Of a DNA stretch of 64,000 nt, positions 44,300 through 53,839 are shown piece after piece. The stretch's first letter is position 1, and each line of letters starts with the position of its first letter. Made by a program: the position numbers and the translations under genes. The notes below the pieces were generated by a model. It was not told the origin of the DNA. It saw only the letters and a list, made by a program, of their open reading frames with translations, and made no database searches. The stretch covers positions 1-64,000 of the forward strand of contig JBMNIZ010000003.1 of NCBI GenBank assembly GCA_050951405.1. Direction: 5' to 3'. Origin of the DNA: JBMNIZ01 sp050951405 (lineage in GTDB: Bacteria > Bacillota > DULZ01).

Positions 44300-45277
44300 C
44301 TAGCCTCCTATTTGGGACATGATCCGTTCCTGTTTTCCCCAGCCGTCCAATTCCAGATTATGCTTTTCGGGCTTTTGCTCCAAAGCTTTCATAAACACCT
44401 GGCCCAATGCCTCCCGGTCCGCCCCCTGCCGCAGGGGAGCTCTTAAATCGAATTCCAGCTCTTTTTGCAGACAGGGGCGGAGTTTCCCTTCCGCCGTTAG
44501 GCGCAACCGATTACAAGTTCGGCAAAAATGCCGGCTTAGAGCGCCGATAAAACCAATAGTTCCCTTGCTGTCCGGCAAGCGAACATAATCGGCCGGGCCG
44601 TTGCCCTCAACCTGAACCGGCAACAATCGGTCATGACGGGCAAGAACCTTTTTAATCTCCGCAATCTGCAGATACTTTTGCACCGCTGTACCGTCACTTT
44701 CCCCGATGGGCATCAATTCAATGAAACGGATGTGCAGGGGCAGTTCCCTGGTCAACGAGGCAAAATCCAGAATCTCATCGTCGTTAAAACCCCTGACAAC
44801 TACCACATTAATTTTCACCGGTTCCAGTCCCGCCGCCAGGGCAGCTTCAATACCCTGAAAGACCCGTTCAATTTGTCCTATCCTGGTTATATAGGAGAAA
44901 CGATCTTTCTTTAATGTATCCAGGCTGATATTAACCCGCTGCAAACCGGCTTTTTTTAATTCCCCGGCATACTGAGCTAATAAAAGGCCGTTGGTGGTCA
45001 TGGAAAGATCCCGGACACCATCCAAAGAAGCCATTCTTTCCACCAAAGAAAGGATTCCTTTCCGGACCAAAGGTTCCCCTCCGGTCAAGCGGAACTTGCT
45101 AAAACCGAGAGAAACCGCCAGCTCCACCAGTTGAAAAATCTCTTCCAGAGATAGAATCTCCTCATGGGTTTTCAGGGAAACTCCTTCCGCCGGCATACAA
45201 TAACGACAGCGCAAATTACAGCGGTCTGTAACAGAAATGCGCAAATAATCAATTTGCCTGTGAAAAGAATCTTTCAT
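44300..45277 (-). CDS. moaA: GTP 3',8-cyclase MoaA
   Basis: 326-aa radical-SAM enzyme, first step of molybdopterin synthesis. N-terminal cluster CNLRCRYC; C-terminal GTP-binding cluster in FCRTCNRLRLTAEGKLRPCL; the chain ends in Gly-Gly, needed for activity. The start at 45277 (MKDSFHRQIDYLRIS) follows GAGAGAGAGG and sits 2 bp after the upstream stop; the longer frame to 45328 overlaps the MoeA-like gene. Confidence 0.97.
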   Translation of the reverse strand: MKDSFHRQIDYLRISVTDRCNLRCRYCMPAEGVSLKTHEEILSLEEIFQLVELAVSLGFSKFRLTGGEPLVRKGILSLVERMASLDGVRDLSMTTNGLLLAQYAGELKKAGLQRVNISLDTLKKDRFSYITRIGQIERVFQGIEAALAAGLEPVKINVVVVRGFNDDEILDFASLTRELPLHIRFIELMPIGESDGTAVQKYLQIAEIKKVLARHDRLLPVQVEGNGPADYVRLPDSKGTIGFIGALSRHFCRTCNRLRLTAEGKLRPCLQKELEFDLRAPLRQGADREALGQVFMKALEQKPEKHNLELDGWGKQERIMSQIGG

Positions 45278-45279
45278 AC

Positions 45280-47222
45280 CTATGCCTCTCTCTCTATAGC
45301 TGTGCTGGACCACACAACCCGGCCGCATTTGGAGACATCATAGCCTCCCAACTGCCTCACTTTTTCCTGAAAATCCCGGGAGCGGAGAATAGACAGCAGT
45401 TTTTGCCAGTAAAGCCAGTCCCAGTACTCCAGAGGGATACACAGATCATAGCGCTCCCAGGCCAGAGGGATAAAATCCAGTCCCATGGCCCGGGCAGCGG
45501 CCCGCACCCCTAAACCCGCATCGCAGCTGCCGCTTTTTACCGCTGCCGCAACGGCCAGGTGGGTGAACTCCTCTCTTTGGTAGCCGTTGATCAGTACGGG
45601 ATCTATTTCCATTTCAGTCAGATAATAGTCTAAAAGGATTCGGGTTCCCGCTCCCGGCTGCCGGTTGACAAAACGCACTTCCGGCCTGGTCAAATCGCGG
45701 AAACCTTTAATTCCCTTGGGGTTGCCGGGAGCCACCATCAGCCCCTGTTCCCGCAAAGCCAGGTTAACCAGCACCGGCTCCTGATCCGGCAAATACCGCT
45801 GAACATAGCTAACATTATAATCTCCTGTTTCCTCATCCAGAAGATGCATACCTGCCAAGTGGGCCTCGCCTCTTTTTAATGCTAAAATACCGCCCAAACT
45901 GCCCACATTGGAAGAGGAAATCCTCAAACCGTTACTCTGCCACAAAGCATTGGCCATCAAATCGATGGTCAAATCATGGCTGCCCGCTATCATCAAGGTT
46001 TTTTCAATCTGATCAAGGGATGTGAGCAGTTCCACTTGGACCCTGTCCCCGGCCTTAAACCCTTCAGATAGAGCCGGAATGCGTAACATCCCATCTGCCC
46101 TAATCAAAGATGAAATCATGCCCGCGCCTCGGGCAAGAGGTGTCACCATCACTTTTCCTCCCACCCGGCCCAGGGTAACCCGGACAAACTCTTCCGTACC
46201 AAGAGCTGAGGCTATTTTCCTGGCCAAAATGCCATCCACAAGCGATTTCTTCGGCAGGGCCTGCCCCAATTTGCTAAATACAATGGGCTTCACAAAGATC
46301 TCAAAAGTCAAGGCCGCTGAAACAGGATAACCGGGAATGCCCACTGCCGGTTTCCCGCAAACACTGCCTACCACCACCGGCTTGCCGGGTTTCATGGCCA
46401 CTCCATGGAGACATAATTCTCCCAGATCGCTGATGATGGAAGCGGTATAATCCTCCCGTCCGGCAGAAGAACCTGCATTGATCACAACCACATCCGCCTT
46501 TTGCGCTGCTTCCCGGACCGCTCTTTTCATAATTTCGTAATCGTCAGGCACCATGGAAAGATGACGGGCTCCCCTCCCCATTCTTCCACAAAAGCGCCCA
46601 GCATTTTACTGTTGAATTCCGGAATATCTCCCGCCTTTGGCAAACTACCCGGCTCCACCAATTCTGTTCCCGTGGGAATAATGGCCACCCGGGGACGCTT
46701 CCAGACTTCCAACTCCACCACACCCCCGGCCAAGATACCGCCGATATCATAGGGGCGCAGGCGATGGTTGGCAGGAACGATCATTTCCGTTGCCGCCAGG
46801 TCTTCCCCAACGGCTCGGACATGTTGCCCGGGAACTGCCGCCGCCGTGATTTCAATCATTCCACCTCCGGTGTAGTTCACATCTTCGACCATAATGACCG
46901 CATCAAAACCCTCCGGCATAGGGTCACCTGTATCTACTTCAACGGCTTCCCTACCCAAGCGGAGCTTAAACGGTGCCGTTTCGGTGGCGCCAATGGTATT
47001 CTTGGCCAGGACTGCAATCCCGTCCATGGCCGCCGCCGGGTAATGGGGAGACGAGACGGAAGCCAGAACCGGAGAAGCGGTCACTCTACCCAAGGCCTTG
47101 GCCACGGGAATTATCTCCGTATCCGAGGACCGGATCAAACCCCTGTCTGAAAAGAACGCCCGGCACTTCTCCCAAGCTTTTTCCACTGGCTCATTGTCCA
47201 GGAATATTTTTCCTCGCCGCAC
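45280..47222 (-). CDS. MoeA fused to a LysR-substrate-like binding domain (frameshifted as read)
   Basis: About 647 residues after repair. The N-terminal part (from MRRGKIFLDNEPVEKAWEK) is MoeA: HYPAAAMDGIAV, GDPMPEGFDAVIMVED, TGTELV and the MoCF domain INAGSSAGREDYT. The C-terminal ~210 residues (from about SHDLTIDLMANALWQ) are a periplasmic-binding-like PBP domain as in MoeA-LysR fusions (PGAGTRILLDYYL), thought to sense oxyanion or cofactor. One base appears missing near 46550, between GGEPVIFP and MVPDDYEIMK. A separate complete MoeA lies upstream, so one may serve tungsten and the other molybdenum. Confidence 0.9.
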
Positions 47223-47235
47223 CAGCCTACCACCT

Positions 47236-48468
47236 CTAAGAGCGGAACAGTTTTACTGCCACCATTTCCCCCGCAAGCAATCCTTCCTTCAACAACGGGA
47301 CTTCCACCACACCATCCGCCTTCACCATAGTGGAAATCAAGCCTGATTTGCCCAATACCGGTTCAGCCAAAATCTGCCCATCCTCCTCTTGCCGTAAGCA
47401 GACCCTGAGATAGTCCAACCGCCCGGCTGCGGACCCAAAGTTCCTGGTGAGCTTGGCCATGACCACCGGATGAAAAATCTCCCGATAGCCGCCGTATTTG
47501 AGCAGGGGATGGACCATCAAATCATAGACCAGCATGGCCGAGACCGGATGACCGGGCAAACCAAATACCGGCTTTCCATCAATAACAGTGCCGATGGTAG
47601 GTTTTCCCGGTTTGATGGGTAAACCATGGAAGAGGACCGGTTCTCCCGCCAGCTCTTCCAGGACCTTGACCGTATAATCCCGGCTGCCGATGGAACTTCC
47701 GCCTGAGATGAGCACTAAATCGTTTTCTGCCAGGCATCTTTCCACTCTCTCTTTTAACCGGGTAAAGTCGTCGGCAACAATTCCGTATAATCTGGGCCGG
47801 CCTCCGCTTTGTTTCACCAGGCCGTAAAGAGAATATGCATTCACATCCCTGACCTGTCCGGGTAAAGGCGTTATTTCTGGCGGCACAATCTCATTCCCTG
47901 TGGAAATAATTCCCACCTGAAGAGAAAGGTAAACCTGCACCCGCAGTTTTCCCAGGGCGGCCAAAAAACCCAACTCCTGGGGCCGGAGCATGGTGCCCTT
48001 TTCCAACACCTTTTCGCCGGAGACCGCATCCTCGTCAGGCTGGATTACATTCTCGCCAGGACTGACGGGGCGCACTATAGAGATGGTCCTCTCATCCAAC
48101 CATTCCGTGTACTCCAGCATCACCACCCCATCAGTACCCGAAGGCAGCACTCCTCCTGTTGGAAGCTGCAGGGTCTGTCCCGCTTGGACCTTACCTGGAA
48201 AGAGAGTACCCAGCTGCAGCTCACCCACAACTTCCAAATAACGAGGTTGAGATTCCATGGCGCCGAAAGTCTCCCGGGAATGTACGGCAAAACCGTCCAC
48301 AGTAGACCTTGGAAAGCCCGGCAGGCTGGCAGCAGAGACAATGTCCTCCGCCAAAGTACGGCCCAAGGCGGCCAGCAGATCAACTTCCTCCGTCTTCTGA
48401 AATCCCGACCAGTTCTTAAAAATGCGTTCCTTGGCTTCAGCAATGCCAACTGTCTTCAACAAGCCCAT
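47236..48468 (-). CDS. moeA: Molybdopterin molybdenumtransferase MoeA
   Basis: 410 aa, inserts molybdate into adenylylated molybdopterin. Motifs: FPRSTVDGFAVHSRET, VLPSGTDGVVMLEYTE, ISTGNEIV, SGGSSIGSRDYTVK and the conserved GLPGHPVSAML. Complete frame. 13 bp before the MoeA-PBP fusion and 21 bp after the small protein gene. Confidence 0.96.
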   Translation of the reverse strand: MGLLKTVGIAEAKERIFKNWSGFQKTEEVDLLAALGRTLAEDIVSAASLPGFPRSTVDGFAVHSRETFGAMESQPRYLEVVGELQLGTLFPGKVQAGQTLQLPTGGVLPSGTDGVVMLEYTEWLDERTISIVRPVSPGENVIQPDEDAVSGEKVLEKGTMLRPQELGFLAALGKLRVQVYLSLQVGIISTGNEIVPPEITPLPGQVRDVNAYSLYGLVKQSGGRPRLYGIVADDFTRLKERVERCLAENDLVLISGGSSIGSRDYTVKVLEELAGEPVLFHGLPIKPGKPTIGTVIDGKPVFGLPGHPVSAMLVYDLMVHPLLKYGGYREIFHPVVMAKLTRNFGSAAGRLDYLRVCLRQEEDGQILAEPVLGKSGLISTMVKADGVVEVPLLKEGLLAGEMVAVKLFRS

Positions 48469-48489
48469 CCCACCTAAGGGGAGCTGGTC

Positions 48490-48666
48490 TTAAAAGCAGC
48501 CCAATTCACATGCAAAAATCTTGATTTTCGCCTCATTGGCAGCTTCCCCGATTTTTCGCACCGGCACTCCCATCTCCGCAGCCAATTGACGGGCCTTGGT
48601 ACAGGAAATCTTACCGTCTACAGATGCTTTTTTGACCGCTTCCAACAGTTTCTCCTCCACCGACAT
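48490..48666 (-). CDS. Small conserved protein at the head of the Moco operon
   Basis: 58 aa from ATG 48666, preceded by GGGGAGGGT. Reads MSVEEKLLEAVKKASVDGKI, then a helix-turn-helix-like CTKARQLAAEMGVPVRKIG, then EAANEAKIKIFACELGCF at the C-terminus. The ending with two cysteines and GCF resembles short clostridial proteins found beside Moco and formate-dehydrogenase genes, recalled from memory and not verified. Two Cys near the C-terminus plus Cys20 could bind metal or a thiol ligand. Role unknown; a regulator or metal-handling peptide is possible. Confidence 0.75.
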   Translation of the reverse strand: MSVEEKLLEAVKKASVDGKISCTKARQLAAEMGVPVRKIGEAANEAKIKIFACELGCF

Positions 48667-48843
48667 TATACCCTCCCCTCTTTTCCCTCATGATGAGAAT
48701 ACCCGGTTTTCTTTGATCCAGATGGTTTTTTTCATTATAACTCAATTCCTGACCGGTTACCAGAACTCTTTCCGGTGAAAAGAACGGCCGGGCATACCAC
48801 GCACTTTCCCTCCTCATTTAGCATAGATTACTCCCGGGAGGGG

Positions 48844-49719
48844 ATGGAATTGAGTTACGGATTGGCATTAAGCGGTGGAGCTTTAAGGGGTGCCGCTCAT
48901 ATCGGCTTGTTGGAAGTTTTCCTGGAAAACAAACTGGTCCCCCGGATGCTGGCCGGTTCCAGTGCCGGCAGCATTGTGGGCTGTCTTTATGCGGCCGGCA
49001 TGAAGCCCCAAACCATGCGGTCCTTAGTAAACCAAATGCAAAGGCTGTTGCCAAAAAACGGCCGGGAATTGATTGGATCCCATCTGCTCATACCTTCTAC
49101 CCAGCTGCCCGACTGGTTGCCCCAAGGGCTCCTGAGCAGCCGATTCATTGAGATTGTCATGAATAAATTGCTGGGGAAAAAGTCTTTTGAACAACTGTCC
49201 AAACCCATGGCCGTGACCGCCACCGACCTGCAGACGGGGGAATTGGTCATCTTCACGGCAGAAGAATTGATACCAAAAAAACCCTGGCCCCAAAACATTC
49301 ATTTTTTACCAGGAGTGTCTATAGCGGAAGCGGTCCGGGCCAGCTGCGCCATCCCGGGAATATTCACACCCAAAACCATTGGCCGGCGAACCCTGGCTGA
49401 TGGAGGAATTGTGGATAACCTGCCGGCAGATGTCTTACGCTTAATTGGTGCCTCCAAAATAGTAGCGGTGGACCTGGGCTTTGCCGTCCAGCAAGATGAG
49501 CCTTTAAAACACATTTTGGATATTTTGCTTCAAACTTATGACATCATGGGTCAAAGAATCAGTTCCCTGGTTGCGGAGAAAGATGCCCAGCTGGTTATCC
49601 GTCCTCAAACTGGCGGGGCCGGCCTCTTGGATTTTGCCAAAATTCCAGCCTTTGTGGAAAGCGGCCGGGTGGCCGGCCGGGAGAACCTGGCCTCCGTCAA
49701 ACAATTGCTCTCCCGTTAA
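48844..49719 (+). CDS. Patatin-like phospholipase / RssA-type esterase
   Basis: 291 aa. Ser-Asp catalytic dyad: oxyanion loop GGALRGAAHIG, nucleophile Ser40 in GSSAGS, and Asp186 in LADGGIVDNLP. No signal peptide, so cytosolic or at the inner membrane face. The start ATG 48844 follows GGGAGGGG; the frame is open from 48775 but that extension overlaps promoter sequence and is unlike the family. Divergent from the Moco operon. Substrate unknown. Confidence 0.92.
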   Translation: MELSYGLALSGGALRGAAHIGLLEVFLENKLVPRMLAGSSAGSIVGCLYAAGMKPQTMRSLVNQMQRLLPKNGRELIGSHLLIPSTQLPDWLPQGLLSSRFIEIVMNKLLGKKSFEQLSKPMAVTATDLQTGELVIFTAEELIPKKPWPQNIHFLPGVSIAEAVRASCAIPGIFTPKTIGRRTLADGGIVDNLPADVLRLIGASKIVAVDLGFAVQQDEPLKHILDILLQTYDIMGQRISSLVAEKDAQLVIRPQTGGAGLLDFAKIPAFVESGRVAGRENLASVKQLLSR

Positions 49720-49893
49720 AAAGGCTTTTTTGTCATTTTTCCCCCATTGGTTAAAGAATAATCTCCCTTCAGGAAGGGAAAACCAAAGCTGAAGCAGAAT
49801 ATGTCTGAATATTCGCCAGGGGACGAGCTAAATATCTTTCAGCGAAAAAATCTCGAGCTCTTGGCCACTATTATCACCAAGGGGGAAAAGAAA

Positions 49894-51081
49894 ATGGCAT
49901 TGCAAATCAGTAATCAGGTCACTTGGGTAGGAATCATTGATTGGGAATTGCGCACCTTTCACGGCCAGGAGTACTCCACCCATCGGGGTTCTTCCTACAA
50001 CTCGTACCTGATCCGGGATGAGAAGATTGTATTGATCGATACCGTTTGGCAACCTTTCGCCAAAGAATTTGTGGCCAATCTGAAAAAGGAAATCAACCTG
50101 GAAAAGATCGACTACATTGTAGCCAATCATGCGGAAATAGACCACAGCGGCGCCTTGCCTGAGTTGATGCGGGAAATTCCCCACACCCCTATTTACTGCA
50201 CCTCCAACGGAGTAAAATCTTTAAAAGGACATTACCACAAGGACTGGAACTTGGTGCCGGTAAAAACGGGAGATACCCTGGATCTGGGGAAAAACAAACT
50301 GGTTTTTGTCGAAGCCCGCATGCTCCACTGGCCGGATTCCATGTTTTGTTATCTGACAGGTGAGGAAATCCTGTTCAGCAACGATGCCTTTGGACAGCAT
50401 TATGCTTCTAAACTAATGTACAACGATCTGGTAGATCAGTGTGAACTCTACCAAGAAGCCATCAAATACTACGCCAACATCCTCACTCCTTTTAGTCCGC
50501 TGGTGGAAAGGAAAATCGAAGAAGTCCTCGACCTCAATCTGCCGGTCCGCATGATTTGCCCCAGCCACGGCGTCATCTGGCGGGATAACCCGGCTCAGAT
50601 TATCCACAAATACTTGGCATGGGCTCGAAACTACCAGGAAAACCAAATCACTGTTCTTTACGACACCATGTGGAATAGTACGGGAAAGATGGCCAAAGCC
50701 ATCGCCCAAGGAATACGGGAAATCAGCCCCGATACGGCTGTCAAGCTTTTTAATGTTTCCCGCTCCGACAAGAACGATGTTATCACCGAGGTTTTTAAGT
50801 CAAAAGGAATCCTGGTGGGCTCACCCACGGTAAATAAGGGCATCCTGCACGCAGCGGCAGGTATTCTTGACCTGATCCAAGGACTTGGCTTTAAAAATAA
50901 AAAAGCTGCTACTTTCGGCAGTTACGGCTGGAGCGGCGAAGCGGTAAAATTACTTGCGGAAAAACTGGAAGCAGCCGGGCTGAAAGTAATCCAAGAAGGA
51001 CTGAGGCTCCCCTGGGTGCCTGGTGAAGAAGAACTTGATCAATGCCGGGAATTCGGCAGACAATTTGCAATGAAACTCTAA
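49894..51081 (+). CDS. FprA-family A-type flavodiiron protein
   Basis: 395-aa soluble O2/NO-reducing flavoprotein. The N-terminal metallo-beta-lactamase-like domain carries the diiron ligands NHAEIDHSG (His-x-Glu-x-Asp-His), MLHWPDS, SNDAFGQH and SHGVIW. The C-terminal flavodoxin domain has the FMN loop LYDTMWNSTGKMA and SYGWSGEAVKLL. The start at 49894 (MALQISNQVTWVGIIDWE) is the family start, although the frame is open from 49801. It protects anaerobes against oxygen and NO. It stands alone with its own terminator. Confidence 0.96.
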   Translation: MALQISNQVTWVGIIDWELRTFHGQEYSTHRGSSYNSYLIRDEKIVLIDTVWQPFAKEFVANLKKEINLEKIDYIVANHAEIDHSGALPELMREIPHTPIYCTSNGVKSLKGHYHKDWNLVPVKTGDTLDLGKNKLVFVEARMLHWPDSMFCYLTGEEILFSNDAFGQHYASKLMYNDLVDQCELYQEAIKYYANILTPFSPLVERKIEEVLDLNLPVRMICPSHGVIWRDNPAQIIHKYLAWARNYQENQITVLYDTMWNSTGKMAKAIAQGIREISPDTAVKLFNVSRSDKNDVITEVFKSKGILVGSPTVNKGILHAAAGILDLIQGLGFKNKKAATFGSYGWSGEAVKLLAEKLEAAGLKVIQEGLRLPWVPGEEELDQCREFGRQFAMKL

Positions 51082-51085
51082 AGAG

Positions 51086-51132
51086 AAAGGGCTGGAACGA
51101 ACGAAAAGGCAGCTTCGTTCCAGCCCTTTTTT
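51086..51132. terminator. Bidirectional terminator between fprA and fdhA
   Basis: Perfect 16-bp stem (AAAGGGCTGGAACGAA, 51086-51101, with 51114-51129) and T runs at both ends. It overlaps the fdhA stop codon and serves both converging genes. Confidence 0.92.
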
Positions 51133-53815
51133 AGCTGATTTTTTCCAACCGCACCGCACATACTTTCAATTCGGGAATTTTCGCCTTCGGGTCCCGGGCA
51201 GGATTGGTTAATTTATTAATGGCCGTTTCCCAGAAATGGAAAGTGGCAAAAACCATCCCCCGGGGGACTTTTTTGGTGATTTTCACCCGCACTTCCACCT
51301 GGCCCCTCCGGGAAGCCACTCGCACCCTTTCCCCGTTCACAATGCCCAGTTTGGCTGCATCCTGGGGATTTATCTCCATCAATTCTTCCGGCAGCAGCTC
51401 TTCCAGCTTGGAGCGCCTGGTCATGGTGCCGGTATGATAATGCTGCAGTTTCCTTCCCGTACTCAAGACCAAGGGATATTCTGCACAGGTTTCTTCATCC
51501 GGCGGCAGGTAATCTACCACGCTGAATAAACCCCGGCCCCGGGAGAATTTATCCTGATGCAGGTAAACAGTTCCCGGGTGATCCTCAGTGGGACAGGGCC
51601 ACTGAATGCCGCCTTTTTCCAAACGCGCATAAGTGATGCCCCCATAACTGGGTGTCAAAGACCTCATCTCATCGAAAATGGCCTGGGGACCGGGATAGTG
51701 CATGGGGTAACCCATGGCCGTGGCCAATTCGGCTACAATCTGCCAGTCGGGTTTAGACTCCGCGATAGGCTGGATCGCCTGGCGAATCTTTTGTACCCGG
51801 CGTTCCGTATTGGTGAAAGTCCCTTCCTTTTCCGCGAAACTGGCCGCCGGTAAAACCACATGGGCCATTCTGGCGGTTTCGGTCAGGAAGATATCCTGTA
51901 CCACCAAGAATTCCAATCTCTCTAAAGCCCTAACCACCTTGTTGGCATCAGGATCGCTGAGCACCGGGTTTTCCCCCACAATGTACATGCCTTTAATTCT
52001 GCCTTCCCCCGCAGCATCCATCATCTCTCCCACCGTCAAGCCCACTTGATCATCCAATTTAACTTCCCATGCTCTTTCAAACTTGCTTCTTATCTCCGGG
52101 ACCGTTACTTTCTGATAACCGGGATAAACATCGGGGAGGCCTCCCATATCGCAGGCCCCCTGGACATTATTCTGACCCCTTAAAGGATTGACCCCGCTAT
52201 AGGGTTTGCCGACCTGGCCCGTAAGCATGGCCAAATTGGCAATGGCCAGCACATTATCAGTACCCACAATCCGCTGGGTGATGCCCATGGTATAAAGGAT
52301 GCTGCTGTTCGGCCCTTTAGCGTAAAGCCTGGCCACTTCCCGCAAAGTATGCTCGGGAATACCGGTGATTTCTTCCACATAGGAGGCCCTGTACCGGCTC
52401 AGGCTTTCTTTTAATTCAGCAAATCCTTCCGTCCTCTCCTCCACAAATCTCCTGTTCCAAAGACCCTCTTCGATAATGACCCAGGCCAGTCCATTGAGAA
52501 GGGCTAGATCCGTCCCCGGTTTCGGGGATAAATGCAGATGGGCCATCTGGGCCATTTCCGTCTGCCGAGGATCAACCACAATTAAAGTGGCTCCCTTGGC
52601 CAAGGCTTCTCGCACTTTCAGGCTGATGATGGGATGGGTTTCCGTGGTATTGGTACCCAAAGCCAATATCACATCGGCCCCGGCAATTTCAGCGATAGAG
52701 TTTGTCATGGCTCCGCTTCCAAAAGCTGTCGCCAGACCGGCGACGGTGGAAGCATGTCAGAGACGAGCACAATGATCGATATTGTTGGTCCCTAAAACCG
52801 CTCTGGTAAATTTATTTACCAGGTAATTTTCTTCATTGGTACAACGGGCGGAAGTCAAAACCGCCAGAGAGCGGGAACCATATTTTTCCTTAATCCCGGC
52901 CAATTTTTGGGCCACCAGTTCGATAGCCTCATCCCAAGTGGCCTGGACGAACTCCCCATCTTTTTTAATTAAAGGCGCAGTCAAGCGATCGGGGTGATTG
53001 ATAAAATTATAACCAAACCTGCCCTTGACACAGAGGGAATGTCCGTTGACCTCTCCCTCAGCGGTGGAGGTCACTCCCACCACTTGGTTGCCCTTCACAT
53101 TGAGCTCCAGGGTACAGCCCGTTCCACAGTAGGGACAAATGGTGCGGACTTTTTCCAATTCCCAAAAACGGCCCACCCGGCGCATCTGCTTCTCCGTCAA
53201 AGCACCGACGGGACAAACGGCCACACAGCTGCCGCAAAAGACGCAGGGAGACTGGTCCAAGGGCACATCCATGGCGGTACATATTTTGGTTTGAAAGCCC
53301 CGGTGAGCAAAATCAATAATCTCTCTTCCTTGGACTTCCCGGCAGACCCGAACACATTTGCCGCAGAGGATACACTTGTTTAGATCCCGAACAATAAAAG
53401 GATTGCTTTCATCCAAGGAATAATTATGCCTATCTCCCACAAAAGCATCCCAGCCGACTTGGTATTCATAGGCGTATTTCTGGAGAAGGCACTGGCCTGC
53501 TTTGGAGCATGTTAAGCAGTCATTGGGGTGGTTGGCCAATAGCAGTTCCAGAATAGTTTTCCTGCTTTCGACCACTGCCGGAGATTCCGTATGGACCACC
53601 ATCCCTTCCTGTACCGCCGTCACGCAAGCCGCCTGTAGGTTCTTCCTCCCCTCCACTTCCACCACGCACATACGGCAAGCACCGAATCCGGACAGTTCAG
53701 CTTCATGGCAAAGAGTGGGAATGGAAATACCGATGCTCTGCGCCGCCTCCAAAATGGTTGTCCCCGCGGCCACTTTCAGGGGCCTCCCATTAATCGTCAA
53801 GCTCACTTCCTGCAC
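51131..53815 (-). CDS. fdhA: Formate dehydrogenase alpha subunit, selenocysteine-containing
   Basis: 894-residue Mo/W formate dehydrogenase, read through one in-frame UGA (52759-52757) as selenocysteine 353. The context ARL-Sec-HASTVAGLA matches the Sec site of E. coli FdhF (ARV-Sec-HGPSVAGL). Domains: [2Fe-2S] ferredoxin (Cys36, 47, 50, 64), His-Cys [4Fe-4S] (HPNDCLTCSKAGQC), two [4Fe-4S] clusters (CILCGKCVRVC; CVFCGSCVAVC), then the molybdopterin [4Fe-4S] domain (CPYCGTGCTLEL), the catalytic domain and the molybdopterin dinucleotide-binding domain (VLSTGRKLQHYHTGTMTRRS). The Nuo-like N-terminus indicates NAD-linked electron transfer through the nuoE/nuoF products. Last gene of the operon, 24 bp after the FeS protein. 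Confidence 0.95.
52715..52753 (-). promoter_or_regulatory. SECIS element of fdhA
   Basis: Starting three bases after the UGA codon, GCUUCC (52753-52748) pairs with GGAAGC (52720-52715), and the apical stem GUCGCC pairs with GGCGAC around a GGUCU loop. A short apical stem with GGU in the loop is what SelB recognises in bacterial SECIS elements such as that of E. coli fdhF. Confidence 0.9.
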
Positions 53816-53839
53816 TTTTTTCTTCCTCCCCCGCTCTTC

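Noticed and set aside
51131..53815. fdhA as a gene split by a nonsense or frameshift mutation
   Set aside because: The two parts are in the same frame, the UGA aligns with a known Sec position and a SECIS hairpin follows.
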